From DASYTH01 sp035762905 (GTDB lineage: Bacteria; Actinomycetota; Actinomycetes; Mycobacteriales; Pseudonocardiaceae), in contig NZ_DASUCC010000148.1 in assembly GCF_035762905.1 (NCBI RefSeq), positions 13,008-77,007 on the forward strand: 64,000 bases of DNA. Direction: 5' to 3'. Shown here one piece after another: positions 33,727-42,714 of the stretch; positions within the stretch are counted from its first letter, which is position 1, and each line of letters opens with the position of its first letter. The notes below the pieces were generated by a model. The model was given only the letters and a program-made list of their open reading frames with translations, ran no database searches and was not told where the DNA came from. Both the position numbers and the translations under genes were made by a program.

Positions 33727-35957
33727 GATTCACCTCGCCAGGTCGCCCGGATCCAGAGCCGGTCTCCGTCCCGCAACACATCGGTGCGCACCCCGTGGCC
33801 GCTGGGCTTCGGCACCATCTGGGGCATGCAGTCGGCCACGATGCTGACCGTCACGGTCTCCGCAGCACCCGCGACGGTGAGCCGCACCTTGCCGCGCGCG
33901 GTGGCCAACGCGGCGATCGCCGGCTCGGTCAGCTTCCGGCACACGGCCTCGGGAACCTCCGGCCGCGCCCCGCAGGTGGCGAACGCCACCGACACGCCGT
34001 TGCGCTCGGCCAACTCGATGCACGCGCGAAGCTCGTGCAGCAACGGGTCGGGCCCGGTGGCGTCCTCGGCGAACAGCCGCCGCATCCGGGCCGCCTCCAC
34101 CGCGCAGGACCGGCGCACGGCCTCGTCGCCGGGATCCAGCTCGCCGTTGGCCAGCCCGGTCAGCAGCGGCACGGTCGTGTCGGCCAGGCCGGAAAAGCGT
34201 TCCTTGCGGTCCCGGTGCAGCTGCTCGGCGATCGCCTCCGAGGTGCGCAGCTCCTCCTCGGCCCGGGCGGCCTTGGCCGAGGAGATCGACAACCCGCGGA
34301 GCACCGCAGCGATCATGCAGACCGCGAGCTGGTAGCTGAGCCCGATCCAGGTCGCGTTCACCACTCCCACCAGGGTCAGTGCCGATTCGCCGCCGAGCGC
34401 CGTCTGGGCGAAGGTCATCAGGTACTGCGCGCCGAGCACGCCGGCGAACACGATGACCCGGCTGTCCAGCAGCAGCAACACGATCTGCCAGCCGGCGTCG
34501 CCGTCGGACCAGTGCGCCGTGCCGAGCCGGTACTGCGGCAGCACGGTCGCGGTGGCCAGCGCCGACAGGCCGAACACCAGCAGCACCAGCGGCCAGCGCC
34601 AGGCGCCGAGCGACCGGCCCCGCCAGGTCACCACCGCCACCACGGCGGTCACCGCGATCAGCCCGCCGAGCACGAAGAACTGTGCGCCGACCGAGCTGTA
34701 CGCGTGCTGGTTCGCCAGCAGCTTCGGCAGATCGAGGAACAGCGAGATGACGAAGCACATCACGATGACCCCCCAGCGCAATCCCTGCTGGAACGAGGTC
34801 GCGATGATCTCCGCGTCGTCCCCGGCCGGCTCCCGGGCGGACAGCGGGTGGGTCAGCCGGACCCGGGTGCCGTGGCCGGGCCGGCTGTCCACCAGCGCAC
34901 TGCCTCCGGTACGGGCCATGCGTTCCACCAGGGAGCGGGTCACGCCGTAGTGGTGTCCGGACACCGCGGCGGGGTCGAATCCCCTTCCCTCATCGGAGAT
35001 TTCCACGATCACCGTATCCCCGTCGCGGTCCACCCGGATGTCGGCCCGGTCGGTGCCGGCGTGCCGCACCACGTTGGTCAGCGCCTCCCGGGCGCCGTTG
35101 CTGAGCTGCACCGCGTCCACCGCCGGCAGGAGCACGGAAGCCATACCGTGCCAACGGATTTCCAGCGGAGTCCGCCAGGCCGCGTCCCGGAGCAGGTCGA
35201 GCAGGTCGACCTCGCTGCCGGTCACCACGGCGGGCCCGCTCATCACCTCGACGTCGCGCGCGGCCTGCTCGAGCAGCCAGCGTTCGCGGCCGGACACCAC
35301 CCCGGCGCCGACCATGAGCAGCGTCGCCGACGCGGTGTCGTGCAATGCCGCAAGATACTCACGCTCGTCCACCCGGCGGGCCCCGGCGACCGCGGCCGCC
35401 CGGCGCAACCGTTCCGCGCGCTCGACGACCTGGTCCGCGGCCCTGGCGCTGCGCCGGACGAACCGGTAGAGCGCCCAGGACAGCGCCGCCTCCGCCGCGG
35501 TCCACAGTTCGACCGGCGCGGTGGCCAGCCAGCCGGCCGGATTGGACACCGCCGCACCGGCGAAGTAGCTGACCAGGATCGTCGCGGTGACCCCGGCGAG
35601 GCCCACCGAGCCGACCAGCCACGGGTAGGCGACGACGGTGATCTCGACGGCGGCGAGCACCCAGCTCGTGCTCAGCCGGGGGTCGAGCGAGGTGGTCCAG
35701 ACCTGGGTGAAGCAGGCCGCGCACACCACGGCAACGTCCACCGGAACCAGCCAGCGCCGGTCCGCACCGCGCACCATCAGATAGGCGAAGCAACCGTTCC
35801 ACAGGTTGAACGCCAGCACGACGACGATCGCGACGGCCTGCTGCCGCGCCGAACCGGAGAACAGCGTGACCAGGCTGGCCAGCCCGGTGACCGCGATCCG
35901 CAGCGCCAGGGCATAGCGCAGGCCCTGATGCAGCAGTCCCCGCTCGGCGGCGCCCAT
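33723..35957 (-). CDS. Double-headed histidine kinase with two membrane modules
   Basis: The 744-residue protein is a tandem fusion. Half one: about five TM helices (to ~165), HisKA_3-type His206 in YLAALHDTASATLL, N-box EALTNVVRHAG and G1 DEGRGFDP. Half two, from ~395: a second set of TM helices (WGVIVMCFVISLFLDL, FFVLGGLIAVTAVVAVV, WPLVLLVFGLSALATA), then a coiled coil (KAARAEEELRTSEAIAEQL) and an ATPase-like domain with no HD motif and no clear N or G boxes, so it looks degenerate. It overlaps eccB (TGATG) and the first regulator gene (ATGA), so it is locked into the secretion operon. Confidence 0.85.
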   Translation of the reverse strand: MGAAERGLLHQGLRYALALRIAVTGLASLVTLFSGSARQQAVAIVVVLAFNLWNGCFAYLMVRGADRRWLVPVDVAVVCAACFTQVWTTSLDPRLSTSWVLAAVEITVVAYPWLVGSVGLAGVTATILVSYFAGAAVSNPAGWLATAPVELWTAAEAALSWALYRFVRRSARAADQVVERAERLRRAAAVAGARRVDEREYLAALHDTASATLLMVGAGVVSGRERWLLEQAARDVEVMSGPAVVTGSEVDLLDLLRDAAWRTPLEIRWHGMASVLLPAVDAVQLSNGAREALTNVVRHAGTDRADIRVDRDGDTVIVEISDEGRGFDPAAVSGHHYGVTRSLVERMARTGGSALVDSRPGHGTRVRLTHPLSAREPAGDDAEIIATSFQQGLRWGVIVMCFVISLFLDLPKLLANQHAYSSVGAQFFVLGGLIAVTAVVAVVTWRGRSLGAWRWPLVLLVFGLSALATATVLPQYRLGTAHWSDGDAGWQIVLLLLDSRVIVFAGVLGAQYLMTFAQTALGGESALTLVGVVNATWIGLSYQLAVCMIAAVLRGLSISSAKAARAEEELRTSEAIAEQLHRDRKERFSGLADTTVPLLTGLANGELDPGDEAVRRSCAVEAARMRRLFAEDATGPDPLLHELRACIELAERNGVSVAFATCGARPEVPEAVCRKLTEPAIAALATARGKVRLTVAGAAETVTVSIVADCMPQMVPKPSGHGVRTDVLRDGDRLWIRATWRGES

Positions 35958-37336
35958 CAACTGCCGACCGTCCGTCTGGCCTGCGCCGGATCGAGCGTCG
36001 GCCCGGTCGGGAACAGTGCGAGCACCGCGGCCGGCACGCCCGGACGCGACACCCGCCCGTAGCCGAGCGCCTTGATCGCCTCGTCGCCGGACAACGGGTA
36101 CTTCTGGCCGGTGTCGGTGATCAGGTACGTGGTACCGGAGGCCGCGCCGGGCGCCGGTTCCTCGGCCACCACCGCGCCCGCACCGCCGGGCACGTACACC
36201 TCCGCCGCGGCACCGGCCGATTGCGGCACCGAGTGTGGCTTCGCCCCGCTCGGCAACGGAAGCCCGGTGCCGATCGTGATCCGCGCGCCGGTCGCGCACA
36301 GCGTCGTGGTCGGCTGGACCCCGACGGGTTCCGGGCGGCGCCGGGGATAGCCGTCCGCGCGCTCGGCCGACCGCGGGGCGGCGGCGATGTCCGCGGCGGG
36401 CAACGGAATCGGCCGCGGCCGGGCATCCGGATAGGCCGCGACGCTTGCCGGCGACCCGAGCACCAGCGCGGCCTCGGTACCGGAGATCACCGCCAGACCG
36501 TCGCCGCGGACCAGATAGAACTCCTCCGCGCCGGACACCAGCACCTGGCCGATCCTGGTGGCGGCGCGACCGACGGCCGGGCCGGGCGCGCCGCTGCGCT
36601 GCACGTCGATGGTGGCCAGGTCCCGTCCGGCGGGGATGGTGTTCAACCAGGTCGGGGCGACCGTGACGGAGTCGGCGGAGGCGTAGCCGAGGGCCACAAC
36701 GGCGCGGTCGTCGGCCAGCCGGTGCCGGTGGCCGCCGGTGATCACGAACCGCTCACCGGACCGCAACCGGGCCAGGATCGCCGCCCCGTCGGGCAGCGGG
36801 GGACCGGCAAACTCCTGTCCCAACAGGACGGTGGAGATCGGCTCGTCGCCGGCCGGCCGGTCCGCCGACAGCCGGGTGCAGCTGGTCCACGGCCCGGCGC
36901 GCAGCCGATCGTTCTGCGGCAACGAGTCCGGCGCCCCGACGATGCCGGCACCGGCGCCCCGGGGCACGTCGCGCAGCGTCTTCGCCGGCACGGTCACGGT
37001 CTTGCCGCCGTCACCGCCGGCCAGCAGCCGCGCCGAGGCGTAGTTGAGCACCGGATGCAGCGCGCCGTCCTGGCCGAGGATGAACCGGGCCCCGGTCTCC
37101 TTCTCCATGATCACTTGGCCGCCCTGCCGCCACTCCTCCGCCCGGCTGGGGGTGAGCAGGCCGATGATCCCGAACACCGCCGACACGATCAGCGCCACGG
37201 CCAACCCGATCCCGGTACCGAGCAGTAACCTTTTGGACGGCGAAACGGGATGGTTGGCGTCGGCCGACACCAGAGCCGAAACCAGGCGCCGCCGAAGGAA
37301 CTGGTAGGCCTGTATCTGGTCCTTCTGTGTCCACAC
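35957..37336 (-). CDS. eccB: Type VII secretion protein EccB
   Basis: The 459-residue protein starts WTQKDQIQAYQFLRRRLVSA, the signature N-terminus of EccB, with one TM helix at ~36-61 and a large extracytoplasmic domain built of repeats (ADSVTVAPTWLNTIPAG; YLITDTGQKYPLSGDEAIKALGYG). EccB projects outside the membrane in the ESX complex next to the mycosin. The GTG start is fixed by GGGAG 8 nt upstream and by homology. It is the first gene of the minus-strand operon that also encodes the two-component proteins and the mycosin, and is divergent from eccE. Confidence 0.93.
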   Translation of the reverse strand: MWTQKDQIQAYQFLRRRLVSALVSADANHPVSPSKRLLLGTGIGLAVALIVSAVFGIIGLLTPSRAEEWRQGGQVIMEKETGARFILGQDGALHPVLNYASARLLAGGDGGKTVTVPAKTLRDVPRGAGAGIVGAPDSLPQNDRLRAGPWTSCTRLSADRPAGDEPISTVLLGQEFAGPPLPDGAAILARLRSGERFVITGGHRHRLADDRAVVALGYASADSVTVAPTWLNTIPAGRDLATIDVQRSGAPGPAVGRAATRIGQVLVSGAEEFYLVRGDGLAVISGTEAALVLGSPASVAAYPDARPRPIPLPAADIAAAPRSAERADGYPRRRPEPVGVQPTTTLCATGARITIGTGLPLPSGAKPHSVPQSAGAAAEVYVPGGAGAVVAEEPAPGAASGTTYLITDTGQKYPLSGDEAIKALGYGRVSRPGVPAAVLALFPTGPTLDPAQARRTVGS

Positions 37337-37462
37337 CCGGCCGACTCCCGGTGTCTTGAGAATTCTTGGCGATGCGCTCGGTGAACGAGATAATACCGAC
37401 CGGAGTGATCGAGAACTCCAGCTCTGAGACATGCAAACGGAAGTTTCCGGGGGCGTTGACCG

Positions 37463-38590
37463 ATGACAACCGCAGCCGATCCGGCAGCCTCTACAACCGT
37501 GACCACCGCGAACTCGGAATGGCCGCGCATTCGGACCGGTTGGCTGCTGCCGATTGGCGTAGGGCAGGTCGCCGTGTGGCAGCTGGCGGCGCTGGCCGTG
37601 CTCGCCACGGTGTTCACGTTCGACACCGCGGCCGCGATCGTCGCGGCCGGTGCGGCGGCGGCCGTGCTGGCGACGTCGGTCCGGCTCCGGGGGCTGTGCG
37701 GCTACCAGTGGGCGTGGACGGCGCTGCGGTTCCTGCTGCGCCGGCACCGCGGCCCGGTGGCGCCGGCCGCGACGCCGGTCCGGGCGCTGGAGCCGCGACT
37801 GACCGTGCACACCCAGATCGACCGGCTGGGCAACCGGACGGCGGTCGCCAGCCTCGACGAGCAGGCGGACTTCGGCGTGACCCTCCGGGTCGCACCGGCC
37901 GACCGGCCCGATCCGGCGCGACTGATCTCCTTGCTGCGCAAGGCGTTCGACAGTCAGGACATCCCGCTGAGCAGCGCGCAGCTGGTGGTGTGGGCGATGC
38001 CCGGGGTGGCCAACTCCCCGGTGCCGGTCCGGATCTCCTGGCTGGCGCTGCGGTACCGGTTGGCGGAGGCGCCATGGGCGGCCCTGGCCCGCGGCGGCGG
38101 AGCCGATGGTGCGCGCCGGGCGGCGGCCAGCGCGGCGCTTCGGCTGGTCAGCGAGCTGGCCACGATCGGTTACGCCGCGTCCGTGCTGGACACCCCGGAG
38201 CTGCACCAGGAGCTGTCCGCCGCGCTCGGTACCGACCCGGACATGCTGCGGGCCAACGGATCGGCCACCTACCGCGGTGAGGAGACCTGGCGCGGCTGGT
38301 CGATCGGCAAGCTCCGCCAGGCCTGTTTCGTGCCACGCTCGAGGGCCGACGCGCTGAGCCTGATCGGCCGCTGCGTTCCGGAGTCCACCTTCACCACCAC
38401 CTCGTACGCGTTCACCCGCACCGCCCGCGGCGCGGTCCGGACCACGGCGGTGGCGCGCATCGGCGTGCCGAAGACCCAGTTCTGGCTCACCCCGCACCAG
38501 GCCGCCCGCAAGCTCGGCCTGCGCCTGCTCCCCGCCGACGGCCGGCACCGCCGCCACGTCCTGGCCAGCCTGCCGTTGGCGCTGGGCTGA
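37463..38590 (+). CDS. eccE: Type VII secretion protein EccE
   Basis: The 375-residue protein has two N-terminal TM helices (~30-50 and ~54-73) followed by a cytoplasmic EccE domain (VHTQIDRLGNRTAVASLDEQ, SSAQLVVWAMPGVANSP, WRGWSIGKLRQACFVP, FTTTSYAFTRTARGAVRTT). Length and order match EccE, the peripheral subunit of the ESX core. It is transcribed divergently from eccB across 126 bp, which probably holds promoters for both. It ends in a strong bidirectional terminator. Confidence 0.9.
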   Translation: MTTAADPAASTTVTTANSEWPRIRTGWLLPIGVGQVAVWQLAALAVLATVFTFDTAAAIVAAGAAAAVLATSVRLRGLCGYQWAWTALRFLLRRHRGPVAPAATPVRALEPRLTVHTQIDRLGNRTAVASLDEQADFGVTLRVAPADRPDPARLISLLRKAFDSQDIPLSSAQLVVWAMPGVANSPVPVRISWLALRYRLAEAPWAALARGGGADGARRAAASAALRLVSELATIGYAASVLDTPELHQELSAALGTDPDMLRANGSATYRGEETWRGWSIGKLRQACFVPRSRADALSLIGRCVPESTFTTTSYAFTRTARGAVRTTAVARIGVPKTQFWLTPHQAARKLGLRLLPADGRHRRHVLASLPLALG

Positions 38591-38591
38591 G

Positions 38592-38625
38592 GGACGGGTC
38601 CGGTGATCGTTCACCGGACCCGTCC
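38592..38625. terminator. Perfect 15-bp hairpin between convergent genes
   Basis: GGACGGGTCCGGTGA pairs perfectly with its complement across a TCGT loop, immediately after the eccE stop and 22 bp beyond the end of the propeller gene on the other strand. It should end transcription from both sides. No T tract is present, as usual in high-GC actinobacteria. Confidence 0.85.
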
Positions 38626-38647
38626 ATACCCCCAGCTGCCGAGCCGC

Positions 38648-39910
38648 CTACCGGAGCAACGGACGCGAGGCCACGATCCACCTGTCGAAGTTGGAGGCGT
38701 CCATGCGGAGGCCGACCGCCCAGACTCCGCTGCCGTCGCGCGCGGTATCCAGATCCTGGAACATCCCGGGGCCGTCGACCGGGGGCGAGACCAGCCGCCA
38801 CGCTGTTCCGTTCCAGTGCGCGACCCGGAAGTAAGCGCGCGCGTCCGGTCCACCGTTCGGACACGGGACGTTCTGACACATCAACCGGTACCCGGCCACG
38901 AACAGCCCGCCGGCGCCGTCGGGGGCGAAGGTGGCGTACCGACCGTCGAGCTCCGCCGGAAGCGGTGCTTCCCGCCAGACGCGACCGTCCCACCGGAAGA
39001 ATCCCGTGTCGCTCACACCCCACACGTCATCCGGCCCGAGCGCGACCACACCTCGCAGCTTGGGCAGGACCCGCCCGTCCACCGTCGCCGGAATCCACGA
39101 CCAACCGCTGCCGACGAAGTGCGCGATCAGCGGGTGCGAATCGGACCTGCCGACCGCCCAGACGTCGTCGGCGCCCCGGGCGGAGACGAAGTCCAACGAC
39201 ACCGGGCCTGCTGGAGCGTCCGGGAGGGTCACCGTCGTCCACCGCTGGCCATCCCAGCGGACGAGGAGCGGACCCGCGTCCAAGCTCGGCGTCGGCCCGA
39301 CCGCCCAGATGTCGTTCGCCGACACCACGGCCACGGAGTCCAGATAGGAGTTGCTTCCCTGCGGCGGAACCGGGACATCCCGCCAGCCAAGGCCGTCCCA
39401 GTGCATGGCGAACGGCCGGGCGGTAGGCCCGGAGGTTGCGACGCGTCCGACGACCCAGACGTCGCCCGAGGCGATGGCGGCCAGGTCGAACGGGTGGTGG
39501 CCGTCGGGGAGGTCGAACCGCGTCCACCGCTGCCCGTCCCAATGTTCCACACGTCCCCGCTCGCGTAGGCCAACTCCCCCGGGGTCGGGTTCACCAGTGA
39601 CGCCGGTCGTCCACACGTCGGATGCGCTGACGACGGCGACGCTCGACAGGCTGACCCACTGGGTGTCGGACGACCGAACCGTCCAGTTGCCGGGCACCGC
39701 GGGCGGCGGCGGCGGCAGCGGTGCCCCGCCGGGGTGGCCGATCACGACGATCAGCCCGGCGGTCAGGACGGTGGTGGTCAGGGCCGCGGTGGTCACGGCG
39801 TGCCGGCGCCTGCGGCGGCTCTTGACCGTGGCGACCACGGCATCCAGGTCGACATGCAGATCCTCGTCGGGCAGCGCGGCAAGCCCGGAGATCAGCTGCT
39901 GGTCATTCAT
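38648..39910 (-). CDS. Membrane-anchored beta-propeller protein, probable anti-sigma partner
   Basis: The 420-residue protein has an anti-sigma-like N-terminus (LISGLAALPDEDLHVDLDAV), a TM helix (TTAALTTTVLTAGLIVVIG), a Pro-rich spacer and an outside domain of six or more repeats with the pattern VAVVSANDIWAVG...LLVRWDGQRWTTV, as in beta-propellers. Its start overlaps the sigma-factor gene by 8 bases. The arrangement suggests the cytoplasmic N-terminus holds the sigma factor while the propeller senses an outside ligand. The missing classical zinc motif (HxxxCxxC) makes the anti-sigma role an inference. Confidence 0.75.
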   Translation of the reverse strand: MNDQQLISGLAALPDEDLHVDLDAVVATVKSRRRRRHAVTTAALTTTVLTAGLIVVIGHPGGAPLPPPPPAVPGNWTVRSSDTQWVSLSSVAVVSASDVWTTGVTGEPDPGGVGLRERGRVEHWDGQRWTRFDLPDGHHPFDLAAIASGDVWVVGRVATSGPTARPFAMHWDGLGWRDVPVPPQGSNSYLDSVAVVSANDIWAVGPTPSLDAGPLLVRWDGQRWTTVTLPDAPAGPVSLDFVSARGADDVWAVGRSDSHPLIAHFVGSGWSWIPATVDGRVLPKLRGVVALGPDDVWGVSDTGFFRWDGRVWREAPLPAELDGRYATFAPDGAGGLFVAGYRLMCQNVPCPNGGPDARAYFRVAHWNGTAWRLVSPPVDGPGMFQDLDTARDGSGVWAVGLRMDASNFDRWIVASRPLLR

Positions 39911-40463
39911 CGACGACGACTCCTCCCCGTGCCAGCGGGCGGTCTGCGTCCTGCCGCGTCATGGCGGCGCGCAGGGCGTCCAGGCCCCTGGCCGACTGGC
40001 TCTTGACGGTTCCTTCCGAGCACCGCAGGAGTTCCGCCGTCTCGGTCACGGACAGCTGCATCCGGTAGCGCAGGATCACCGCGGCGCGTTGGCGGGCCGG
40101 AACCTGTTCGAGGGCGCGGCGAAGACGTTCGCTGAAGGCGTCCCGCTCGGTCAGCGCGGCCGGGTCGGACCGTTGGTCGCCGACCTCGGGCAGGACGCCG
40201 GTGCCGCTCTCGGCCCGCCGCCACGGCCGCCGCTGCTCGTTCAGCCAGACCCGCAGCAGCGTCTTGCGGACATAGGCGTCGGCGTACTCCGGCCGGCGGA
40301 TCTTCGGCCACGCCCGGTACAGCTTCATCAGGCAGGTCTGCACCAGGTCCTCGGCCAGATGCCGGTCACCGCACAGCGAGTAGGCCAACCGGCCCAGCGG
40401 CGGGATCACCGTGGCGGCGAACCGCCGAAACTCCTCCTCGCCCCTCGCATCACGCAGGCTCAC
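39903..40463 (-). CDS. ECF RNA polymerase sigma factor, SigE family
   Basis: Region 2 is visible as LAYSLCGDRHLAEDLVQTCLMKLYRAWPKI, and region 4 as VPARQRAAVILRYRMQLSVTETAELLRCSEGTVKSQSARGL, giving a 186-residue ECF factor of the actinobacterial SigE type (not housekeeping sigE of mycobacteria). The GTG at 40463 is favoured over an upstream ATG, with AGGA close before it. The overlapping downstream gene encodes a TM protein with an outside propeller, its probable regulator. Target promoters were not identified. Confidence 0.9.
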   Translation of the reverse strand: MSLRDARGEEEFRRFAATVIPPLGRLAYSLCGDRHLAEDLVQTCLMKLYRAWPKIRRPEYADAYVRKTLLRVWLNEQRRPWRRAESGTGVLPEVGDQRSDPAALTERDAFSERLRRALEQVPARQRAAVILRYRMQLSVTETAELLRCSEGTVKSQSARGLDALRAAMTRQDADRPLARGGVVVDE

Positions 40464-40540
40464 GGTTCCTACACACCGGCCGGCCCCCGAAGGTTGCATC
40501 GGACCCGGAATAGGTGCGGCGGTTCAGGCAACGGTGATGG

Positions 40541-42046
40541 TCACCTGTCCTGCCCGAAGCTGCCGCCCCTCTGGTCGGGGTTTCCGTCGGGGTGGCGGTT
40601 GATCCAGGCCAGGCCGCCGAGGTCGAGCCGGTGCCGGGCCCGGGTGACGGCGACGTAGGCCAGCCGTGCCTCGGCGGCGTCGATCCGGCCGGGCAGCGGT
40701 TCCCCGGTCCGGTCGACCTCGTGCGGATCGTCCGGCTCCGGCTCGGTGAAGTCGTTCGCGATGCGCACCGTGGACCACTCCCGGCCCTTTGCCTTGTGCA
40801 CGGTGGAAACCGTGACGTCGGCCAGGTTCTCCGCGGAAAGCCGGCCGAGCACGTCGAGCACCACGTCCACCCCGTGCTCGTCGATGACGTCGACGAACGG
40901 CTGCAGGTCGCGCCCGTCCGGGTCGTGCTCGACGTAGTCCTGAACCTCGCCCCAGGACGAGAACAGCAGCAGTTCGGGATGGTTGGTGCGGCGTCCGGTC
41001 TTGAGCTCCTGGGCCGCGATGGCGAGGTCGGACAGGGTGTCGCCGCGGCCGACCAGCGCCACCCGGAAGCCGGAGCCGAGCAGCGTGAGGATCTCGGCCA
41101 TCGCGCCACCGTTGGTACGGCACAGAATCGCGTCCGGCCGGTCCACCCGGCCCACACCGCTGTCGATGGTCGGCGACCCGTGCAGGCGGATCGACGCTCC
41201 GGCGATCGCCAGCCACCGGTTCGCCTCGCGGGCAACGCCATCGCCGAACCGGAACGAGTGCGACAGCGTGAGCTGCCGGCCGGCGAACCCGGTCATCACG
41301 TCCCGGGCGCCGCGCCAGCCGTAGATGGCCTGGCCGGAGTCGCCGACCATGACCAGTTGGGCGTGGCCGCGTTGCGCGTTGAACACCCGCTCCAGCACCG
41401 GGTTGGTGTCCTGCGCCTCGTCCAGCATCAGGAAGTTCTTCCTGATCTCCGGCTCGGTGAGCGCCCACATCTTCAGGTAGTGGTCGGGTTTGAACTTGAC
41501 CCGGCCACGTTCCGGGTTCTGCAGGTCCGCCCAGATCCGCCGGGCGTAGGGCAGGACCACGTCGGCCAGTTGGTCGTGCAGGTGCTCCTCACCGATGCCC
41601 TTGAGCCAGGGCACGTGCTGCGGACCGATGACGGCGTCGGCGGACTGGCAGTACCGGAGCACCGTCTCCTGGGCGGCGAAGCACAGCCCGCTCGCGGTGA
41701 TCTTGCGCTCGCCCAGCCGCAGCTCGACGTTGATGCCGAACAGCGCGGCAAGTTTGGCGCTGGACATGCGCGGGGCGCCCAGTCGGTCGCGATACCGGTG
41801 GCCGACGGCGTGCCAGGCGATACTGTGCGCGGTGGAACACTTGACGTTGTCCGGAAAACTGCTCCGCGCCTCGGTTGCGATCGATTTGTTGAAGGCGAGG
41901 TAACGTCCCCACCGGCGGGTACTGGCGGCCAGCATTCGCAGGGTCGTGGTTTTCCCGCTTCCCGCCCCGGCCTGCAGCACCAGGTGATCCCCTGAGCCGA
42001 AGGCCGCCACCGCCGCCTCCTGCTCCGGAGTAGGCCCCTCCGCCAT
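40541..42046 (-). CDS. UvrD-like superfamily 1 DNA helicase
   Basis: The 501-residue helicase has Walker A QAGAGSGKTTTL at ~26-37, motif Ia, FLMLDEAQDTNPV (motif II) near 210, GDSGQAIYGWRGA (motif III), HSFRFGDGVA (motif IV), STVHKAKGREW (motif V) and YVAVTRARHRLDL (motif VI). It is shorter than UvrD (~720) and resembles the compact UvrD/Rep-like proteins. GGGAGGAG 5 nt before the ATG at 42046 decides the start. It stands alone between the sigma gene and an acetyltransferase. A DNA repair or recombination role is likely; no nuclease partner adjoins. Confidence 0.88.
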   Translation of the reverse strand: MAEGPTPEQEAAVAAFGSGDHLVLQAGAGSGKTTTLRMLAASTRRWGRYLAFNKSIATEARSSFPDNVKCSTAHSIAWHAVGHRYRDRLGAPRMSSAKLAALFGINVELRLGERKITASGLCFAAQETVLRYCQSADAVIGPQHVPWLKGIGEEHLHDQLADVVLPYARRIWADLQNPERGRVKFKPDHYLKMWALTEPEIRKNFLMLDEAQDTNPVLERVFNAQRGHAQLVMVGDSGQAIYGWRGARDVMTGFAGRQLTLSHSFRFGDGVAREANRWLAIAGASIRLHGSPTIDSGVGRVDRPDAILCRTNGGAMAEILTLLGSGFRVALVGRGDTLSDLAIAAQELKTGRRTNHPELLLFSSWGEVQDYVEHDPDGRDLQPFVDVIDEHGVDVVLDVLGRLSAENLADVTVSTVHKAKGREWSTVRIANDFTEPEPDDPHEVDRTGEPLPGRIDAAEARLAYVAVTRARHRLDLGGLAWINRHPDGNPDQRGGSFGQDR

Positions 42047-42258
42047 TCCCGCTCCTCCCATCGCCAACCGTGATCAAACCGCCAACCTGGCCGAAGGTCA
42101 ACTACTCGGCCGGCACCAATGGCGAAACAATGGCGCCAGGGACCGGAACGGTAATGCCGGCAGAACGGCGGGGAGTGCGATCATCATTGGCGCTGGGAAG
42201 TTGAGTACACGGTGGACGGTACTGTGGACACCGACGGGTCAGTGGGAAGGAGGGCCGG

Positions 42259-42714
42259 GTGCGGATCGTTGTGGACGATCTGTCCGGGACGGAGATCGCC
42301 GAGTTCCTGAACGAGCACGTTCGGGAGATGCTGTCCATCACACCGCCGGAGAGCAAGCACGCGCTCGACCTCGACGGGCTGCGCCGCCCGGAGGTCACCT
42401 TCTGGTCGATGATGGACGGCGACGTGCTGGTCGGCTGCGGCGCGATCAAGCGGCTGGACGCCGAGCACGCCGAGCTGAAATCGATGCGGACCGCCACGAC
42501 GCGCAAGCGCGGTGGGATCGCCTCGCGGCTGCTCGAGCACATCCTGGCCGAGGCCAGGCGGATGGGGTTCACCCGGATCAGCCTGGAGACCGGCTCGGCC
42601 GACTTCTTCCGGCCGGCCAGGAGCCTGTACGAGAAGTACGGGTTCGGCTACTGCGAGCCGTTCGGCGACTACCGGCTCGACCCGCACAGCGTGTTCATGA
42701 CCCGAGCACTCTAG
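42259..42714 (+). CDS. GNAT-family N-acetyltransferase
   Basis: The 151-residue protein shows the GNAT fold: VGCGAIKRLDAEHAELKSM (beta strands 3-4), the acetyl-CoA loop TTRKRGGIASRLLEHIL, ISLETGSADFF and YEKYGFGYCEPFGDYRLD. The loop R-G-G-I-A replaces the usual R-G-x-G-x/A. A strong GGAAGGAGGG lies before the GTG start. The substrate is unknown; small amines or protein termini are typical. It converges on the signal peptidase gene with a 4-base overlap. Confidence 0.88.
   Translation: MRIVVDDLSGTEIAEFLNEHVREMLSITPPESKHALDLDGLRRPEVTFWSMMDGDVLVGCGAIKRLDAEHAELKSMRTATTRKRGGIASRLLEHILAEARRMGFTRISLETGSADFFRPARSLYEKYGFGYCEPFGDYRLDPHSVFMTRAL

Noticed and set aside
291..42046. Gabija defence system (OLD nuclease plus UvrD-like helicase both present)
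   Set aside because: The helicase gene lies 38 kb away on the other strand within unrelated genes; Gabija genes are adjacent. The OLD protein is treated as solitary.
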